Counted from the stretch's first letter, positions 27,348 to 35,792 are shown. The stretch is DNA of 64,000 bases from Verrucomicrobiales bacterium (GCA_029213195.1 JARGNI010000020.1:1-64000); one strand, 5' to 3'. Program-made: numbers and translations. The notes: generated from the sequence alone by a model not told the origin.

Positions 27348-27884
27348 CTACTGCACCTCCATAAAGGCACTGAGAAACGAAGCGCCAAAGATGAGAATGT
27401 TGGCCACGATTCCCACGCCGAACGAAATCCAGCACCACATCTTTGCCTTCGCCGAAGCCTCTTTGGCTGCGGCGATATCCCCCCGCGCAATCGCCGGGTC
27501 GACCTTCGTCGCAAAAACGATTCCGGGGATGGCCAAGGGAAGACAACAGAGAATCAGGCAGACAATCGACTGCCAGAGATAGGTGGGAATCTTTTCGCCG
27601 GGAGGCAAAGTCTGCGCCGTGTTGGTCACCGGACTCAATGTTGGAGAAGGTTCCGAGGCGGAAGCAGAAGGATTGGCTGCAGGAGCCGCTTCTGGAGTCG
27701 GAGCCCCCATCGCGGGAGGAGAGTCACCAAATTGGGACAACGAAGACAGTGGCACCCAATCGGTCAGGGTCTCATTCCAGACAAGCTCGTCACCGGACAG
27801 CTGGCCTCCATCTTTGAGCTGTTGAAGCTCCTCTTCACTCACCGGTCCGACCTGCTGGCCATCTTTTGCGTAATACCAATCCAT
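27348..27884 (-). CDS. GYF_2 + CD225/dispanin-like membrane protein
   Basis: The product is 178 aa. Residues 1-50 are a bacterial GYF_2 domain (DWYYAKDGQQVGPVSEEELQQL and a second WVPLSSL), which binds proline-rich peptides in characterised GYF proteins. A Pro/Ala/Ser linker follows (55-95). Residues about 100-175 form a two-helix CD225/dispanin-like membrane region (PTYLWQSIVCLILCC, then a KVDPAIARGDIAAAKEAS loop and a second helix). The gene lies 12 bases downstream of ybeY and 28 bases upstream of the DUF2752 gene, on the same strand. The function is unknown; membrane scaffolding is a guess. Confidence 0.9.
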   Translation of the reverse strand: MDWYYAKDGQQVGPVSEEELQQLKDGGQLSGDELVWNETLTDWVPLSSLSQFGDSPPAMGAPTPEAAPAANPSASASEPSPTLSPVTNTAQTLPPGEKIPTYLWQSIVCLILCCLPLAIPGIVFATKVDPAIARGDIAAAKEASAKAKMWCWISFGVGIVANILIFGASFLSAFMEVQ

Positions 27885-27896
27885 AACAATAGTTCC

Positions 27897-28367
27897 TTAG
27901 GGTTCTCGATTCCTAGCATCTTCCGACAGGATCCGCGACAAAATATCTTCCTGAATCCGGTGCATCTCGACTCGTTCCGTCTCCTCGAGATCAGAGTGCC
28001 CATTGAGATGCAGGAGTCCATGGATCAGGTAGAGGAGAGTTTCTTCATCGGTCGTCTTCCCATACTCGGAAGCAACCTGGCGCGCCGTTTCCTCGCTGAC
28101 GAGTATCTCCCCGTGATGAAACGTGATCACATCGGTCGGAGTCGGATCATCGAGAAACTCCCCATGCACCTCTGCGATCGTTTCGTCGGTGACCAGGGTC
28201 ATCTCGACCATCTCGAGACCGGGCAGGACGGGTCGTTCCGTGCCAGGATTCTCGAGAACCAGAGGAAGACTTCGATTGACCCGCTGCTCCAGCCACTGCA
28301 GTCGCTCCTCGTTGAGATCCACCTGAGAATACAATTCCAGGATCGGCGAGGAAGAATCAGGTTTCAT
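27897..28367 (-). CDS. ybeY: Endoribonuclease YbeY
   Basis: The product is 156 aa. YbeY takes part in 16S rRNA 3' maturation and ribosome quality control. Seen: LVTDETIAEVHGEFLDDPTPTDVITF and the metal motif HGLLHLNGHSD, with His116, His120 and His124. The canonical third ligand is the final His of HGxLHLxGxxH. Here that position is Asp126 (HSD), as in Bacteroidetes-type YbeY, so activity is still likely. It lies between the PgpH-like gene (83 bases upstream) and the GYF/dispanin gene. Confidence 0.93.
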   Translation of the reverse strand: MKPDSSSPILELYSQVDLNEERLQWLEQRVNRSLPLVLENPGTERPVLPGLEMVEMTLVTDETIAEVHGEFLDDPTPTDVITFHHGEILVSEETARQVASEYGKTTDEETLLYLIHGLLHLNGHSDLEETERVEMHRIQEDILSRILSEDARNREP

Positions 28368-28450
28368 CGATCTCGAATATTCCAGGAAACGACTTTCTCA
28401 CTGACGATCCGAAACCCGGATTCCGGCCCGCGAACCTAACGACCTCTGTT

Positions 28451-30118
28451 TCAGGATCCCCCGGAAGCCACCGGATCGGTCGTCTTTTCGGTTCCCTCGG
28501 ATTTGATCCTGGTCGTCGGGCTTTTTCCCTTTTTCTTTCGAGGCTTGGGGTTCTCGCTCCCCTCTTCGATCTTCGGATACTCGATCCGGGTGTGCATCAT
28601 GCTTCGAAGAGTCGTCGCAAAGCTGTTCTTGATCGTCGCAAGATCTCTCAAGGTCAGGGCGGCATCATCGAGCTGGCCATCGTTGAGTCGATCGCGAAAG
28701 ATTCCATCGATGAGCTCGTCGATCTTCTTGGGGGTCGGCTTCTGCAGACTGCGCGAAGCACTCTCGACCGAGTCGGCAAGGCTGATGATCGCGCTCTCCC
28801 GGGTCGTCGGCTTGGGACCCGCATAGCGAAAGGATTCCTTTTTCACCTCGGGGATATCCTCCTCGTGGGCATTCCCCTCTTCATACTGCTGCTGGATTTC
28901 ATCTCGCAACTTGAGGGCCCGGTGGTAGAAAAACTGGATCAGGGAAGTCCCGTGGTGTTCCTGGATGACACTGACGATCTCGGTATTGAGCTTGTGCTTC
29001 AAGGCCATGTCGACCCCATCCTTGACGTGAGCCATCACGATCAGTGCGCTCATATTCGGCGTCAGCTCATCGTGGGGATTCATTCCATCCCCGATATTCT
29101 CGACGAAATAGGCCGGCTTCTTCATCTTGCCGATATCGTGGAAGTAAGAGCAGACCCGGCATTTGATCGCGCTGGCGCCGATCGCCTCGGCCGCTGTCTC
29201 CGCAAGAGTCGCGACAACGAGACTGTGGTGATAGGTCCCCGGCGCCTCGATCGTCATCCGCTTCAGCAAGGGGTGATTGAGATCGGCAAACTCCATCCAG
29301 GAGACATCGGTCGTAATTCGGAAGGTCGCCTCGATCAGGGGAAGCAGTCCGCTCACCACGACGGCGGTCAGGGTCGAAACGAGAATCGCCGAGAGCGCCT
29401 GTTTCCCAACCATCTCCCACTCCACTGCGGAAGCCCCCAGGCCAGGCCACTGGATCTGCCCCAGGGTCACCGCAAGGAGAACACAGGCCAGTCCCGAGTA
29501 GGCTCCTGCCATGACAAGGCGGCTCCGCTTACGCACGCCCTTGGTCAGGTAGATCGCGACAAAGCCGCAGATCATCGAGAAGATGATGAAGAGGAAGGCC
29601 TGATCCTTGGCCACAGTCATTCCGCCGAAAAGGCTCGCATAGACCACCGCAAAGGTTCCGTGACGGCGCCCCACCAGCAGCGAAACCGCGATCGGGGCAA
29701 AGATGTAGGGCTCGACGAGAAATCGAAACCCTCCCTCCGGAGCAAAAGTGGTCGCGACGTATTCACTCAGCTTCACCAGCAGGAGCTGGATCAGGATGAT
29801 GGACAACATCAGCGAAATCGTCGAATTCTGGTGAAAGGTCTGCGAGAGGCTGACCTGCCAATGGACCACCAGCGTCGCTGTGATCACCGTGACAACCACG
29901 ACCGCCTGGAGCGGGTTGCCCGCAAAGATGGCCGTCTCGCTGGAAGAAAAGATGATCCAGAAAGAGACCAACGCGACGAAGACGACAAAGAGCAATCCAC
30001 ACACCTGCCACCCCGAGCGCATCATCGAGGAGATGGCGGTCTCGTTGGGTTTGCGACGCTTCTGGCCACTGGAAAAGCCGCGGCTTTGAAGTCGCTTCTG
30101 CGAGAGAAAATGGAACAT
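28451..30118 (-). CDS. pgpH: PgpH-like 7TM-HD family phosphodiesterase (no extracellular HDED domain)
   Basis: The product is 555 aa. About six or seven membrane helices lie in residues 35-280. A cytoplasmic HD domain follows (about 300-480) with the HDIG metal motif SYFHDIGKM, the upstream HSLVVATLAETAAEAIG, and a NPHDELTPNMSALIVMAHVKDG stretch. This is the 7TMR-HD architecture of PgpH/YqfF, which hydrolyses cyclic di-AMP in Firmicutes. The large extracellular 7TMR-HDED domain of classical members is missing; only short loops are present. The last 60 residues are Lys/Pro/Thr-rich. It is beside ybeY, a common PgpH neighbour. Cyclic di-AMP as substrate is inferred from the family. Confidence 0.9.
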   Translation of the reverse strand: MFHFLSQKRLQSRGFSSGQKRRKPNETAISSMMRSGWQVCGLLFVVFVALVSFWIIFSSSETAIFAGNPLQAVVVVTVITATLVVHWQVSLSQTFHQNSTISLMLSIILIQLLLVKLSEYVATTFAPEGGFRFLVEPYIFAPIAVSLLVGRRHGTFAVVYASLFGGMTVAKDQAFLFIIFSMICGFVAIYLTKGVRKRSRLVMAGAYSGLACVLLAVTLGQIQWPGLGASAVEWEMVGKQALSAILVSTLTAVVVSGLLPLIEATFRITTDVSWMEFADLNHPLLKRMTIEAPGTYHHSLVVATLAETAAEAIGASAIKCRVCSYFHDIGKMKKPAYFVENIGDGMNPHDELTPNMSALIVMAHVKDGVDMALKHKLNTEIVSVIQEHHGTSLIQFFYHRALKLRDEIQQQYEEGNAHEEDIPEVKKESFRYAGPKPTTRESAIISLADSVESASRSLQKPTPKKIDELIDGIFRDRLNDGQLDDAALTLRDLATIKNSFATTLRSMMHTRIEYPKIEEGSENPKPRKKKGKSPTTRIKSEGTEKTTDPVASGGS

Positions 30119-30133
30119 GTGCGGTCTGTGTGC

Positions 30134-30168
30134 CCACTGGAAGGATCGCAGAACGAAAACTCCAGTGG
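30134..30168. repeat. 8-base inverted repeat upstream of the PgpH-like gene
   Basis: CCACTGGA (30134-30141) pairs perfectly with TCCAGTGG (30161-30168), spacer 19 bases, 16 bases upstream of the PgpH-like start codon on the minus strand. Its position in the 5' leader makes it a candidate hairpin or operator. Confidence 0.4.
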
Positions 30169-30276
30169 CTATGTAGCGAAAGAATTACCCTGAAAACGGT
30201 CGCAAAACAACACCGAATTCGAGGAATTGCTGTTCGCAAGAACACTTTTTGAATTGCAGAGGTCGATTCCTCCCGA

Positions 30277-30399
30277 TCAGATCACCCGTCCAACGAAGAA
30301 CGTGAGGACACACACGATGACCAGTGTTCGGTCGTCGACCACTTTCCCCCGGAGCAGGAAAAAGGAAAGAATCGCACCGGCCAGGATCGTGAATCTCAT
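30277..30399 (-). CDS. Small membrane protein (40 aa)
   Basis: ATG 30399 to TGA 30277 encodes 40 residues starting MRFTILAGAILSFFLLRGK with two hydrophobic stretches separated by KVVDDRT, consistent with a small hairpin membrane protein. A GGGAG-type Shine-Dalgarno lies about ten bases upstream. A 14-codon ORF (MDKKTEGHVSSGRK) ends three bases before this ATG and may be a coupled leader. Nothing else of coding character fills the gap between queA and the PgpH-like gene. The function is unknown. Confidence 0.5.
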   Translation of the reverse strand: MRFTILAGAILSFFLLRGKVVDDRTLVIVCVLTFFVGRVI

Positions 30400-30504
30400 G
30401 ATTCACTTTCTCCCGGAACTGACATGGCCTTCGGTTTTCTTGTCCATGGAACCCTCGTGTCGGCTGAATTCTTCTTGAGAAAACCCGGCAAGGCGAGCCC
30501 GGCC

Positions 30505-31488
30505 TCACAGGATCAGCATGCAATCCCCATAGCTGAAGAAGCGATACCGTTCCTCCACGGCCCTGGCGTAAGCTTCGAGCATCAACTCCCGATCGGCCAA
30601 CGCGCTGACGAGCATCAGCAAGGTCGATTTGGGTAGATGGAAATTGGTCAGCAAGGCATCGACCACCTGGAATTCGTAGGGCGGGTAGATGAAAATATCG
30701 GTCTCTCCGTTCTGGGGTTTCAATCCCGCCTTTCCTCCAGAGGCTCCGCAGCTCTCGAGGACGCGAACGACCGTGGTTCCGATCGCGATGGTCCGTCGGG
30801 CTTTCTGGATCGCAGAAATCGTGTCCTCCCGCAGGGCGAACTTCTCACTGTGCATGTGATGCTCGGTCACGTCGTCGACCGACACCGGGCGAAACGTCCC
30901 GATCCCGACATGCAGAGTGACAAAGGTGTGGGGGAATTTCTCGAGGGTCTCTTCGGAGAAATGCAGTCCCGCCGTCGGGGCGGCGATGGCGCCTTCTTCC
31001 CTGGCATAGACCGTCTGGTAGCGATCCCGATCTTCGGCGGTGTCGGGACGAGCGATGTAGGGAGGCAGGGCAAGGTGCCCGTGGACCGATTCGTCCGGTG
31101 CCTCGTCGAATTCGATGATCCTTTCTCCTCCCGGATCACAGATCTCGAGGACGGTCCCCGTCGAATCCCCGATCTCCACGGTGCGCCCGGGCTTGAACTT
31201 CTTCCCCGGCTTCACGAGGCACTTCCATCGTCGATCCGTGATCGGCTCGACCCGGAGGATCTCACTGCTCCCATCATTCGAGAAAAAGCGGGCCGGCACG
31301 ACCCGGGTGTCATTGAGGACAAGGAGATCGTCGGCTCCCACATAGGATGGAAAATCCCGAAACTGCCGATGCTCGATCGTCCGGCTGGCACGATCGATGA
31401 CCATCATTCTCGACTCTCCCCGCTGCTTGGGTGGCTGCTGCGCGATCAGCTCCTCGGGTAGCGCAAAATCAAAGTCAGCGGTATTCAT
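30505..31488 (-). CDS. queA: S-adenosylmethionine:tRNA ribosyltransferase-isomerase
   Basis: The product is 327 aa. QueA moves the ribosyl group of SAM to preQ1 at tRNA position 34 to form epoxyqueuosine. Seen: FALPEELIAQQPPKQRGESRM, LLVLNDTRVVPAR, the YARxEGAIAAPTAGLHF box (YAREEGAIAAPTAGLHFS), THVGxGTF-type LHVGIGTFRPV, and LLTNFHLPKSTLLMLV near the end. ATG 31488 is chosen; a TTG two codons upstream is possible. No other queuosine gene is in the window. Confidence 0.96.
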   Translation of the reverse strand: MNTADFDFALPEELIAQQPPKQRGESRMMVIDRASRTIEHRQFRDFPSYVGADDLLVLNDTRVVPARFFSNDGSSEILRVEPITDRRWKCLVKPGKKFKPGRTVEIGDSTGTVLEICDPGGERIIEFDEAPDESVHGHLALPPYIARPDTAEDRDRYQTVYAREEGAIAAPTAGLHFSEETLEKFPHTFVTLHVGIGTFRPVSVDDVTEHHMHSEKFALREDTISAIQKARRTIAIGTTVVRVLESCGASGGKAGLKPQNGETDIFIYPPYEFQVVDALLTNFHLPKSTLLMLVSALADRELMLEAYARAVEERYRFFSYGDCMLIL

Positions 31489-31558
31489 CGCCAAAGATTT
31501 CGTTCACCTCCGGAGAAAAGAAAAGGAGGAAATGACACGGTGCATCCGCTACCAACTC

Positions 31559-32707
31559 CTACTTCCGACAACGGGTCAGCGACATGATCGCGAAAGCGGT
31601 GCCATAGGGCTGATGGTAGGAGTAGAAGGGGAAATCCCACCACGAGCCATCCTTCTCCTGCAGATCCATGAGGAGAGTTGCCAACATCTCGCGATACGGT
31701 TCGGCCTCTTTCTCCGAGAGTAATTCGAGATTGCAGGCGGCGTAGAAATGGCCGTAGTAGAAAAAATAGCCCGCCACCGCAAACCAGGTCTCGTGAGGAA
31801 CCGGACGCTTCCGTCCGATATCGAGCCAGCCATTTCGATCTCCGAGTCGCTGCAGCCATTCGATCACGACCTCATCGGTGATGCCATCGTCCCCCCAGAT
31901 GCGGAGGGCATAGTTGCAGGCCTGCGACCGTCCCAGGCTTCCCCCGGGACGATTGATCCCGTAGAGCGGTCGCGCTTTCAGATACTCTCCATAAAGATAA
32001 CTGTGATCCGACTTTCGCTGGCGATTGATCGAATCGATCGCCCGCTCCAGCATCGGCTCCGGGATGATGACGCCTTCGATCTCCCTGGCTTCGTGAAAGG
32101 CCACCAGCACGGTCGCCGTCGTGAAACTGATCGCGCTCGAGGACGGACGTGCCGTCTTCGCCCGAAAGTCATAGTATCCCCAGCCCCCATCGACCGACTC
32201 GTATCGCCCCAGTCGATCGATCTGACCATTGATGAGTTCGACGACTCTCTCCTGCTGCTTCGGGTCCATCCGCGGATACAGATCGACCAGCGCCTGGATC
32301 CCATAGGCATGAGTCCAGACATTGTAGATCGCCGTGGCATCGGCACGACGTACCTTGGGGAGATACCGGAGCAGATACTCCGTCCCCTTGGCGAGAGATT
32401 CCGCCGCCGGTCCTGGTTTCTCGCAGGCACCGGACTCGATGAGGGCCGACACCGACATCGCGGTCACCGCGCAGCGAAAAGCATCATGCGCTCCCGGTGC
32501 GGGGGCATAGATATTCAGCCCCTTGGTCTGGCGAGCAGAACCCCAGCTCCCATTCGGATTCTGATCGGCGATGAGAAATTCAACCCCGTCCTGGATGGAC
32601 TTCTCAAGCGACTCGTCGATCTCAGCACCGAGCGAGATGCCCGGCACAGTCCAAAGCAGCGCAGGAAGAAGAAGCGCCGGAAAGAAGGTTCTGGAAAACC
32701 GCTTCAC
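31559..32707 (-). CDS. Secreted squalene-cyclase/prenyltransferase-repeat protein
   Basis: The product is 382 aa. It starts at GTG 32707, which overlaps the adaptor gene's stop as GTGA. A signal peptide ends near SLGA. The mature protein is an alpha-alpha toroid of the terpene cyclase/prenyltransferase class, with QW-like repeats: FLIADQNPNGSWGSA, GRYESVDGGWGYYDF, GDRNGWLDIG and LQEKDGSWWDFPFYS. The DXDD catalytic motif of squalene-hopene cyclases is not seen, and the protein is exported and about half the length of such cyclases. It is more likely a secreted binding or structural toroid than a cyclase. It is coupled to the HlyD-like adaptor upstream. Confidence 0.88.
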   Translation of the reverse strand: MKRFSRTFFPALLLPALLWTVPGISLGAEIDESLEKSIQDGVEFLIADQNPNGSWGSARQTKGLNIYAPAPGAHDAFRCAVTAMSVSALIESGACEKPGPAAESLAKGTEYLLRYLPKVRRADATAIYNVWTHAYGIQALVDLYPRMDPKQQERVVELINGQIDRLGRYESVDGGWGYYDFRAKTARPSSSAISFTTATVLVAFHEAREIEGVIIPEPMLERAIDSINRQRKSDHSYLYGEYLKARPLYGINRPGGSLGRSQACNYALRIWGDDGITDEVVIEWLQRLGDRNGWLDIGRKRPVPHETWFAVAGYFFYYGHFYAACNLELLSEKEAEPYREMLATLLMDLQEKDGSWWDFPFYSYHQPYGTAFAIMSLTRCRK

Positions 32708-34350
32708 TTTTTCTCTCCTGACTTTTTCTCTTCTTGTTCGTCGCCCTCTTTCTCCTGGGACTCCGGGGCTTTCGCGGGAGCCTTCGGCAAAACGATCTCG
32801 TCTCCGGCTTTCAAACCCTCGAGGATTTCAATCTTGTCTCCACTTGTCTTGCCCGTCTTCACGACACGCGTCTTTCCACCTTTCAGGGTCACCATTTCGC
32901 GATCGCCCTCTTTCTTGACCGCTTTCTTCGGCACCGTGATCGCCTTGGCTTTCTTATAGAGAACGATCTCGGCCTCGCCCTTGATCCCGGGAACGATCGA
33001 CTCTTTTCCTTTGGAGAGAGAAATCACTGTGTCGAATGTGCCGTCCGCATACGGAACACGGGAAACCGATGTCACCTTGCCTCCGACCTTCTCGTCGGGA
33101 AGAATCTTGAAGCTCGCTTCGGCCGACTGACCTGTTTCCAGCCCGCTGACCTTGTCTTCCGGAACGAGACACCGGAGTTGGGGCTGGTTCGGGTCGACCA
33201 GGGTCATGACGATCTCATTCATAGTCAGCTTCCCACCCGGAATCAGCTTCCGTTCGACCGTCGCTGCGGTGGTCCACTTGCCCTTCTGACTCATCCCGTA
33301 GTAAACAATGCCGTCTTGAGGCGCCCGGAGATCGAGATTCTCGAGATCCGCTTCATGCTCGCCGAGGGAGCGGATCGCCTCATCGTGAGCTCGCTGCTTG
33401 GCGGCCAGTTCCAGCTTCGCTTTCTGCAACCCTTCGCGGAGAGATCTCTCGCCGGCACGCCAGTTGATTCGTTGAAGCTCGAGAGCGGACTTCAGACTCT
33501 CGTGCTCACGAGGGATCGAGGTCGTGAGAACTCGACGGACGCGCTCCTTGGTCTGCTCGAGCATCCAGGTGTATTCATCGACACTGTTCTGGGCTCGCTG
33601 CAGGATGATTTCCTCGGTCTCCTCGGTCAGGTCATCCCGCTCATACATTTTCTTGAGCTGATTCAGCTCTTCCGTCGCGTAGGCGAGATAATTTTCTGCC
33701 GAGCTGACATCCTTTTTGGCGTCCTTCTCCCGCATCGGTCGACTGACATCTTCAAAGTAAGCCAGGTCTTCCTCGGCGTGTTGCTTCGACTTCCTTACAT
33801 TGGCGAGAGAAATCGGCGTCGTCTTCTCCAGCTTTTCCAATTCCTTGATCGCCGTGGCCAGCTCCAGTTCCTGCAGCGGCATCGCTGCTTTCAATTGCTT
33901 GATCTTTTCTTCCAACTTCTCGCTATCGAGATCGATGAGCAGGTCCCCTTTTTTCACCACCGTTCCGTGAGGAACCACCTCGATGACCGTAAGATCGGAC
34001 CAGCGCTCGAGATGGGCGGAAATCGGAGTCTGCTTCGCCGACTCGACGATACCCGAGATCTTGGTCTTCACCGAAAACTCGCCCGCAGTGACTTTGTGCA
34101 GGGTTTCCTCCGCCTTCGCTTCCTTGGCAGGCGTTTTCTCTGCAGCAGGCGCTTTTTTCTCTTCCGAAGCCTTTTCTTTTGCCGGTTCCTTTTTCACCGA
34201 CTCGGACTTTTTCTCCTCCTTGGCGGGGGCCTTCTGGGCCGGCTTGGACTTTTCCTCGCCCGCCTTCTGAGCGTGGACAAACGATCCCGAGGCGAAGAGG
34301 CAAACCGCGAGAATCCTGAATAGAGCTGATTGAAAAGAGTTCGGGAGCAT
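32704..34350 (-). CDS. HlyD/RND-type periplasmic adaptor (membrane fusion) protein
   Basis: The product is 548 aa. ATG 34350 opens a signal peptide ending near FVHA. A 65-residue Lys/Glu/Ala/Pro-rich linker (about 28-95) follows. Then come a biotinyl-lipoyl-like half (SGIVESAKQTPISAHLERWSDL, VVKKGDLLIDLDSEKLEEKI), a long alpha-helical hairpin of coiled coil (about 140-330), and the returning half with LRAPQDGIVYYG. A beta-barrel and MP-proximal domain (IVPGIKGEAEIV, VPKKAVKKEGDRE) complete the fold. A Lys/Glu-rich tail ends the protein. There is no transporter or outer-membrane channel gene beside it; the coupled gene is a prenyl-cyclase-like toroid. Confidence 0.9.
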   Translation of the reverse strand: MLPNSFQSALFRILAVCLFASGSFVHAQKAGEEKSKPAQKAPAKEEKKSESVKKEPAKEKASEEKKAPAAEKTPAKEAKAEETLHKVTAGEFSVKTKISGIVESAKQTPISAHLERWSDLTVIEVVPHGTVVKKGDLLIDLDSEKLEEKIKQLKAAMPLQELELATAIKELEKLEKTTPISLANVRKSKQHAEEDLAYFEDVSRPMREKDAKKDVSSAENYLAYATEELNQLKKMYERDDLTEETEEIILQRAQNSVDEYTWMLEQTKERVRRVLTTSIPREHESLKSALELQRINWRAGERSLREGLQKAKLELAAKQRAHDEAIRSLGEHEADLENLDLRAPQDGIVYYGMSQKGKWTTAATVERKLIPGGKLTMNEIVMTLVDPNQPQLRCLVPEDKVSGLETGQSAEASFKILPDEKVGGKVTSVSRVPYADGTFDTVISLSKGKESIVPGIKGEAEIVLYKKAKAITVPKKAVKKEGDREMVTLKGGKTRVVKTGKTSGDKIEILEGLKAGDEIVLPKAPAKAPESQEKEGDEQEEKKSGEKK

Positions 34351-34390
34351 TCCAGATACTTAATTTATGTTAATTTCTTTAGGTATAAAA

Positions 34391-34396
34391 ATTATA
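34391..34396 (-). promoter_or_regulatory. Putative -10 box of the adaptor operon
   Basis: A perfect TATAAT on the minus strand (34391-34396) lies in an AT-rich patch 40 bases before the adaptor ATG. No good -35 hexamer is visible 17 bases upstream, so this is tentative. Confidence 0.35.
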
Positions 34397-34465
34397 AAAC
34401 TAGGCGAGAAACTACGGATTGGGAAGCAGTTTCTTGCGCCGCCGCAGAAGATACGAACGAACGGG

Positions 34466-34906
34466 TCAACGATGATACGGTTCCCCTCGAAGCAAGGTGT
34501 GGACCCGGTAGAGCTGTTCCAGCAATACGAGCAGGGCCAGTTCGTGCTGCAGGGTAAAGGCACTCAGCGCGATGACGTGATCCGACTCTTTCCGCAAGGC
34601 CGGGGTATGGCCATCTGCACCTCCAATGAGCAAAGCCACTTTCCGAACTCCATCCATCTGCCAGTCACGAATTCGATCCGCGAAAGCTTCCGTCGTCCAG
34701 GAGTCTCCCCGCTCGTCCATCGCGATGCGAATCGCCCCCTCGCTTCGTGCGAGGAGCAACTGGCTGTTCTTCGCCTGGCCCTGGTCCTTGCTGTCGGTCT
34801 GCAGGGTCAGATCCGTGTAGCGTCGCAACCGCTTCTGATACTCCTCGATCCCAAGCTTGGCGTAGCGGAGGGAGGGTTTTCCAATTGCAGTGATCTGCCA
34901 CTTCAT
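34466..34906 (-). CDS. rlmH: 23S rRNA (pseudouridine1915-N3)-methyltransferase
   Basis: The product is 146 aa. It methylates pseudouridine 1915 in helix 69. The SPOUT-fold signatures are present: MKWQITAIGKPS at the N-terminus, LDERG-type MDERGDSWTTEAFADRI, LLIGGADGHTP (SAM-binding knot) and the C-terminal LLEQLYRVHTLLRGEPYHR. ATG 34906 is chosen over an upstream frame start that overlaps the divergent tcdA region. The adaptor gene lies downstream on the same strand, separated by 115 bases. Confidence 0.96.
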   Translation of the reverse strand: MKWQITAIGKPSLRYAKLGIEEYQKRLRRYTDLTLQTDSKDQGQAKNSQLLLARSEGAIRIAMDERGDSWTTEAFADRIRDWQMDGVRKVALLIGGADGHTPALRKESDHVIALSAFTLQHELALLVLLEQLYRVHTLLRGEPYHR

Positions 34907-34970
34907 AACTCGAAAATTCTCAACGCGACCAGCTTGCATCCCAGAAGAGTTCGCCGCAAGGTTCGCCTCC

Positions 34971-35792
34971 TTGAATTCCGATTCTCCAACCGACTACGAA
35001 AACCGTTTCTCCGGTCTCGCCCGGCTCTACGGATCGACCGAACTCCAGCAGATCCGTGGGGCGCACATCGCCGTCATCGGAATCGGCGGAGTCGGATCCT
35101 GGACCGCAGAAGCCCTCGCCCGCAGCGGAGTCGGCGAGCTGACCCTGATCGATCTCGACGAGGTCTGCATCACCAACGTGAACCGACAGCTCCCCGCACT
35201 CGATGGAAATGTCGGCCGATTCAAGGTCGAGGCCGTTGCCGAGCGATTGCGCCTCATTCATCCCGATCTCGTCGTGCATGAAAAACATGCCTTCTTCACC
35301 GAGCGAAACGCCGACGAATTGCTCGCCCCCGGATTCGATTGCATCGTCGACGCGATCGACGACGTGAAGCAGAAAGCGTTTCTCATCGCCACCTGCAGAG
35401 ACAGGCGACAGCCTCTCGTCGTCGCGGGCGGCGCCGGAGGAAAACGAAATCCAGCTCGCATCCAGAGCGACGATCTTGCCTACGCGACCAACGACCGCCT
35501 CCTCAAGCTCGTGCGGAAAAAGCTGCGGCAGGAATACGAATTCCCCGAGGAGCAGACCAAGGCTCCCTTTGGCTTCCGGACGGTCTTCAGTACCGAGAAT
35601 GCCCGCTACCCCTGGGCCGATGGAACCATCCACGACGAACCCGAACCCGGCAGCCACCTCCGCCTCAATTGCGAGACCGGTTTCGGCACCGCTGCCCCCG
35701 TGACGGGAACCTTCGGCTTTGCCGCTGCCGCCGAAGCCATCGAAGTGGTTCTGGGAAGCGAAGGCTACCGATCCCGCGGTCCGGTTTCCTGA
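34971..35792 (+). CDS. tcdA: tRNA threonylcarbamoyladenosine dehydratase (TcdA/CsdL)
   Basis: The product is 273 aa from a TTG at 34971 (MNSDSPTDYENRFSGLARLYG); an ATG at 34890 would add 27 residues but overlaps rlmH. The ThiF/E1-like fold is clear: HIAVIGIGGVGSWTAEALARSG (ATP site), LIDLDEVCITNVNRQ, DAIDDVKQKAFLI and the PVTGTFGFAAAAEAIEVVLG tail. It cyclises t6A to ct6A at position 37 of tRNA using ATP. It is divergent from rlmH. It fits with the TsaB/TsaE genes of the same modification at 18 kb, although the two loci are separate. Confidence 0.94.
   Translation: MNSDSPTDYENRFSGLARLYGSTELQQIRGAHIAVIGIGGVGSWTAEALARSGVGELTLIDLDEVCITNVNRQLPALDGNVGRFKVEAVAERLRLIHPDLVVHEKHAFFTERNADELLAPGFDCIVDAIDDVKQKAFLIATCRDRRQPLVVAGGAGGKRNPARIQSDDLAYATNDRLLKLVRKKLRQEYEFPEEQTKAPFGFRTVFSTENARYPWADGTIHDEPEPGSHLRLNCETGFGTAAPVTGTFGFAAAAEAIEVVLGSEGYRSRGPVS

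Noticed and set aside
30231-30250. Intrinsic terminator on the + strand (TGTTC GCAA GAACA followed by T5)
   Set aside because: It looks classical, but no + strand gene ends upstream; both neighbours are on the minus strand, where the T-run is an A-run before the hairpin.
31559-32707. Squalene-hopene cyclase assignment
   Set aside because: The protein is exported, about half length, and lacks the DXDD catalytic motif.
32734-34323. Long + strand open frame opposite the adaptor gene
   Set aside because: It is rich in Leu, Arg and Phe because it is the complement of Lys/Glu-rich codons; the minus strand encodes a clear adaptor.
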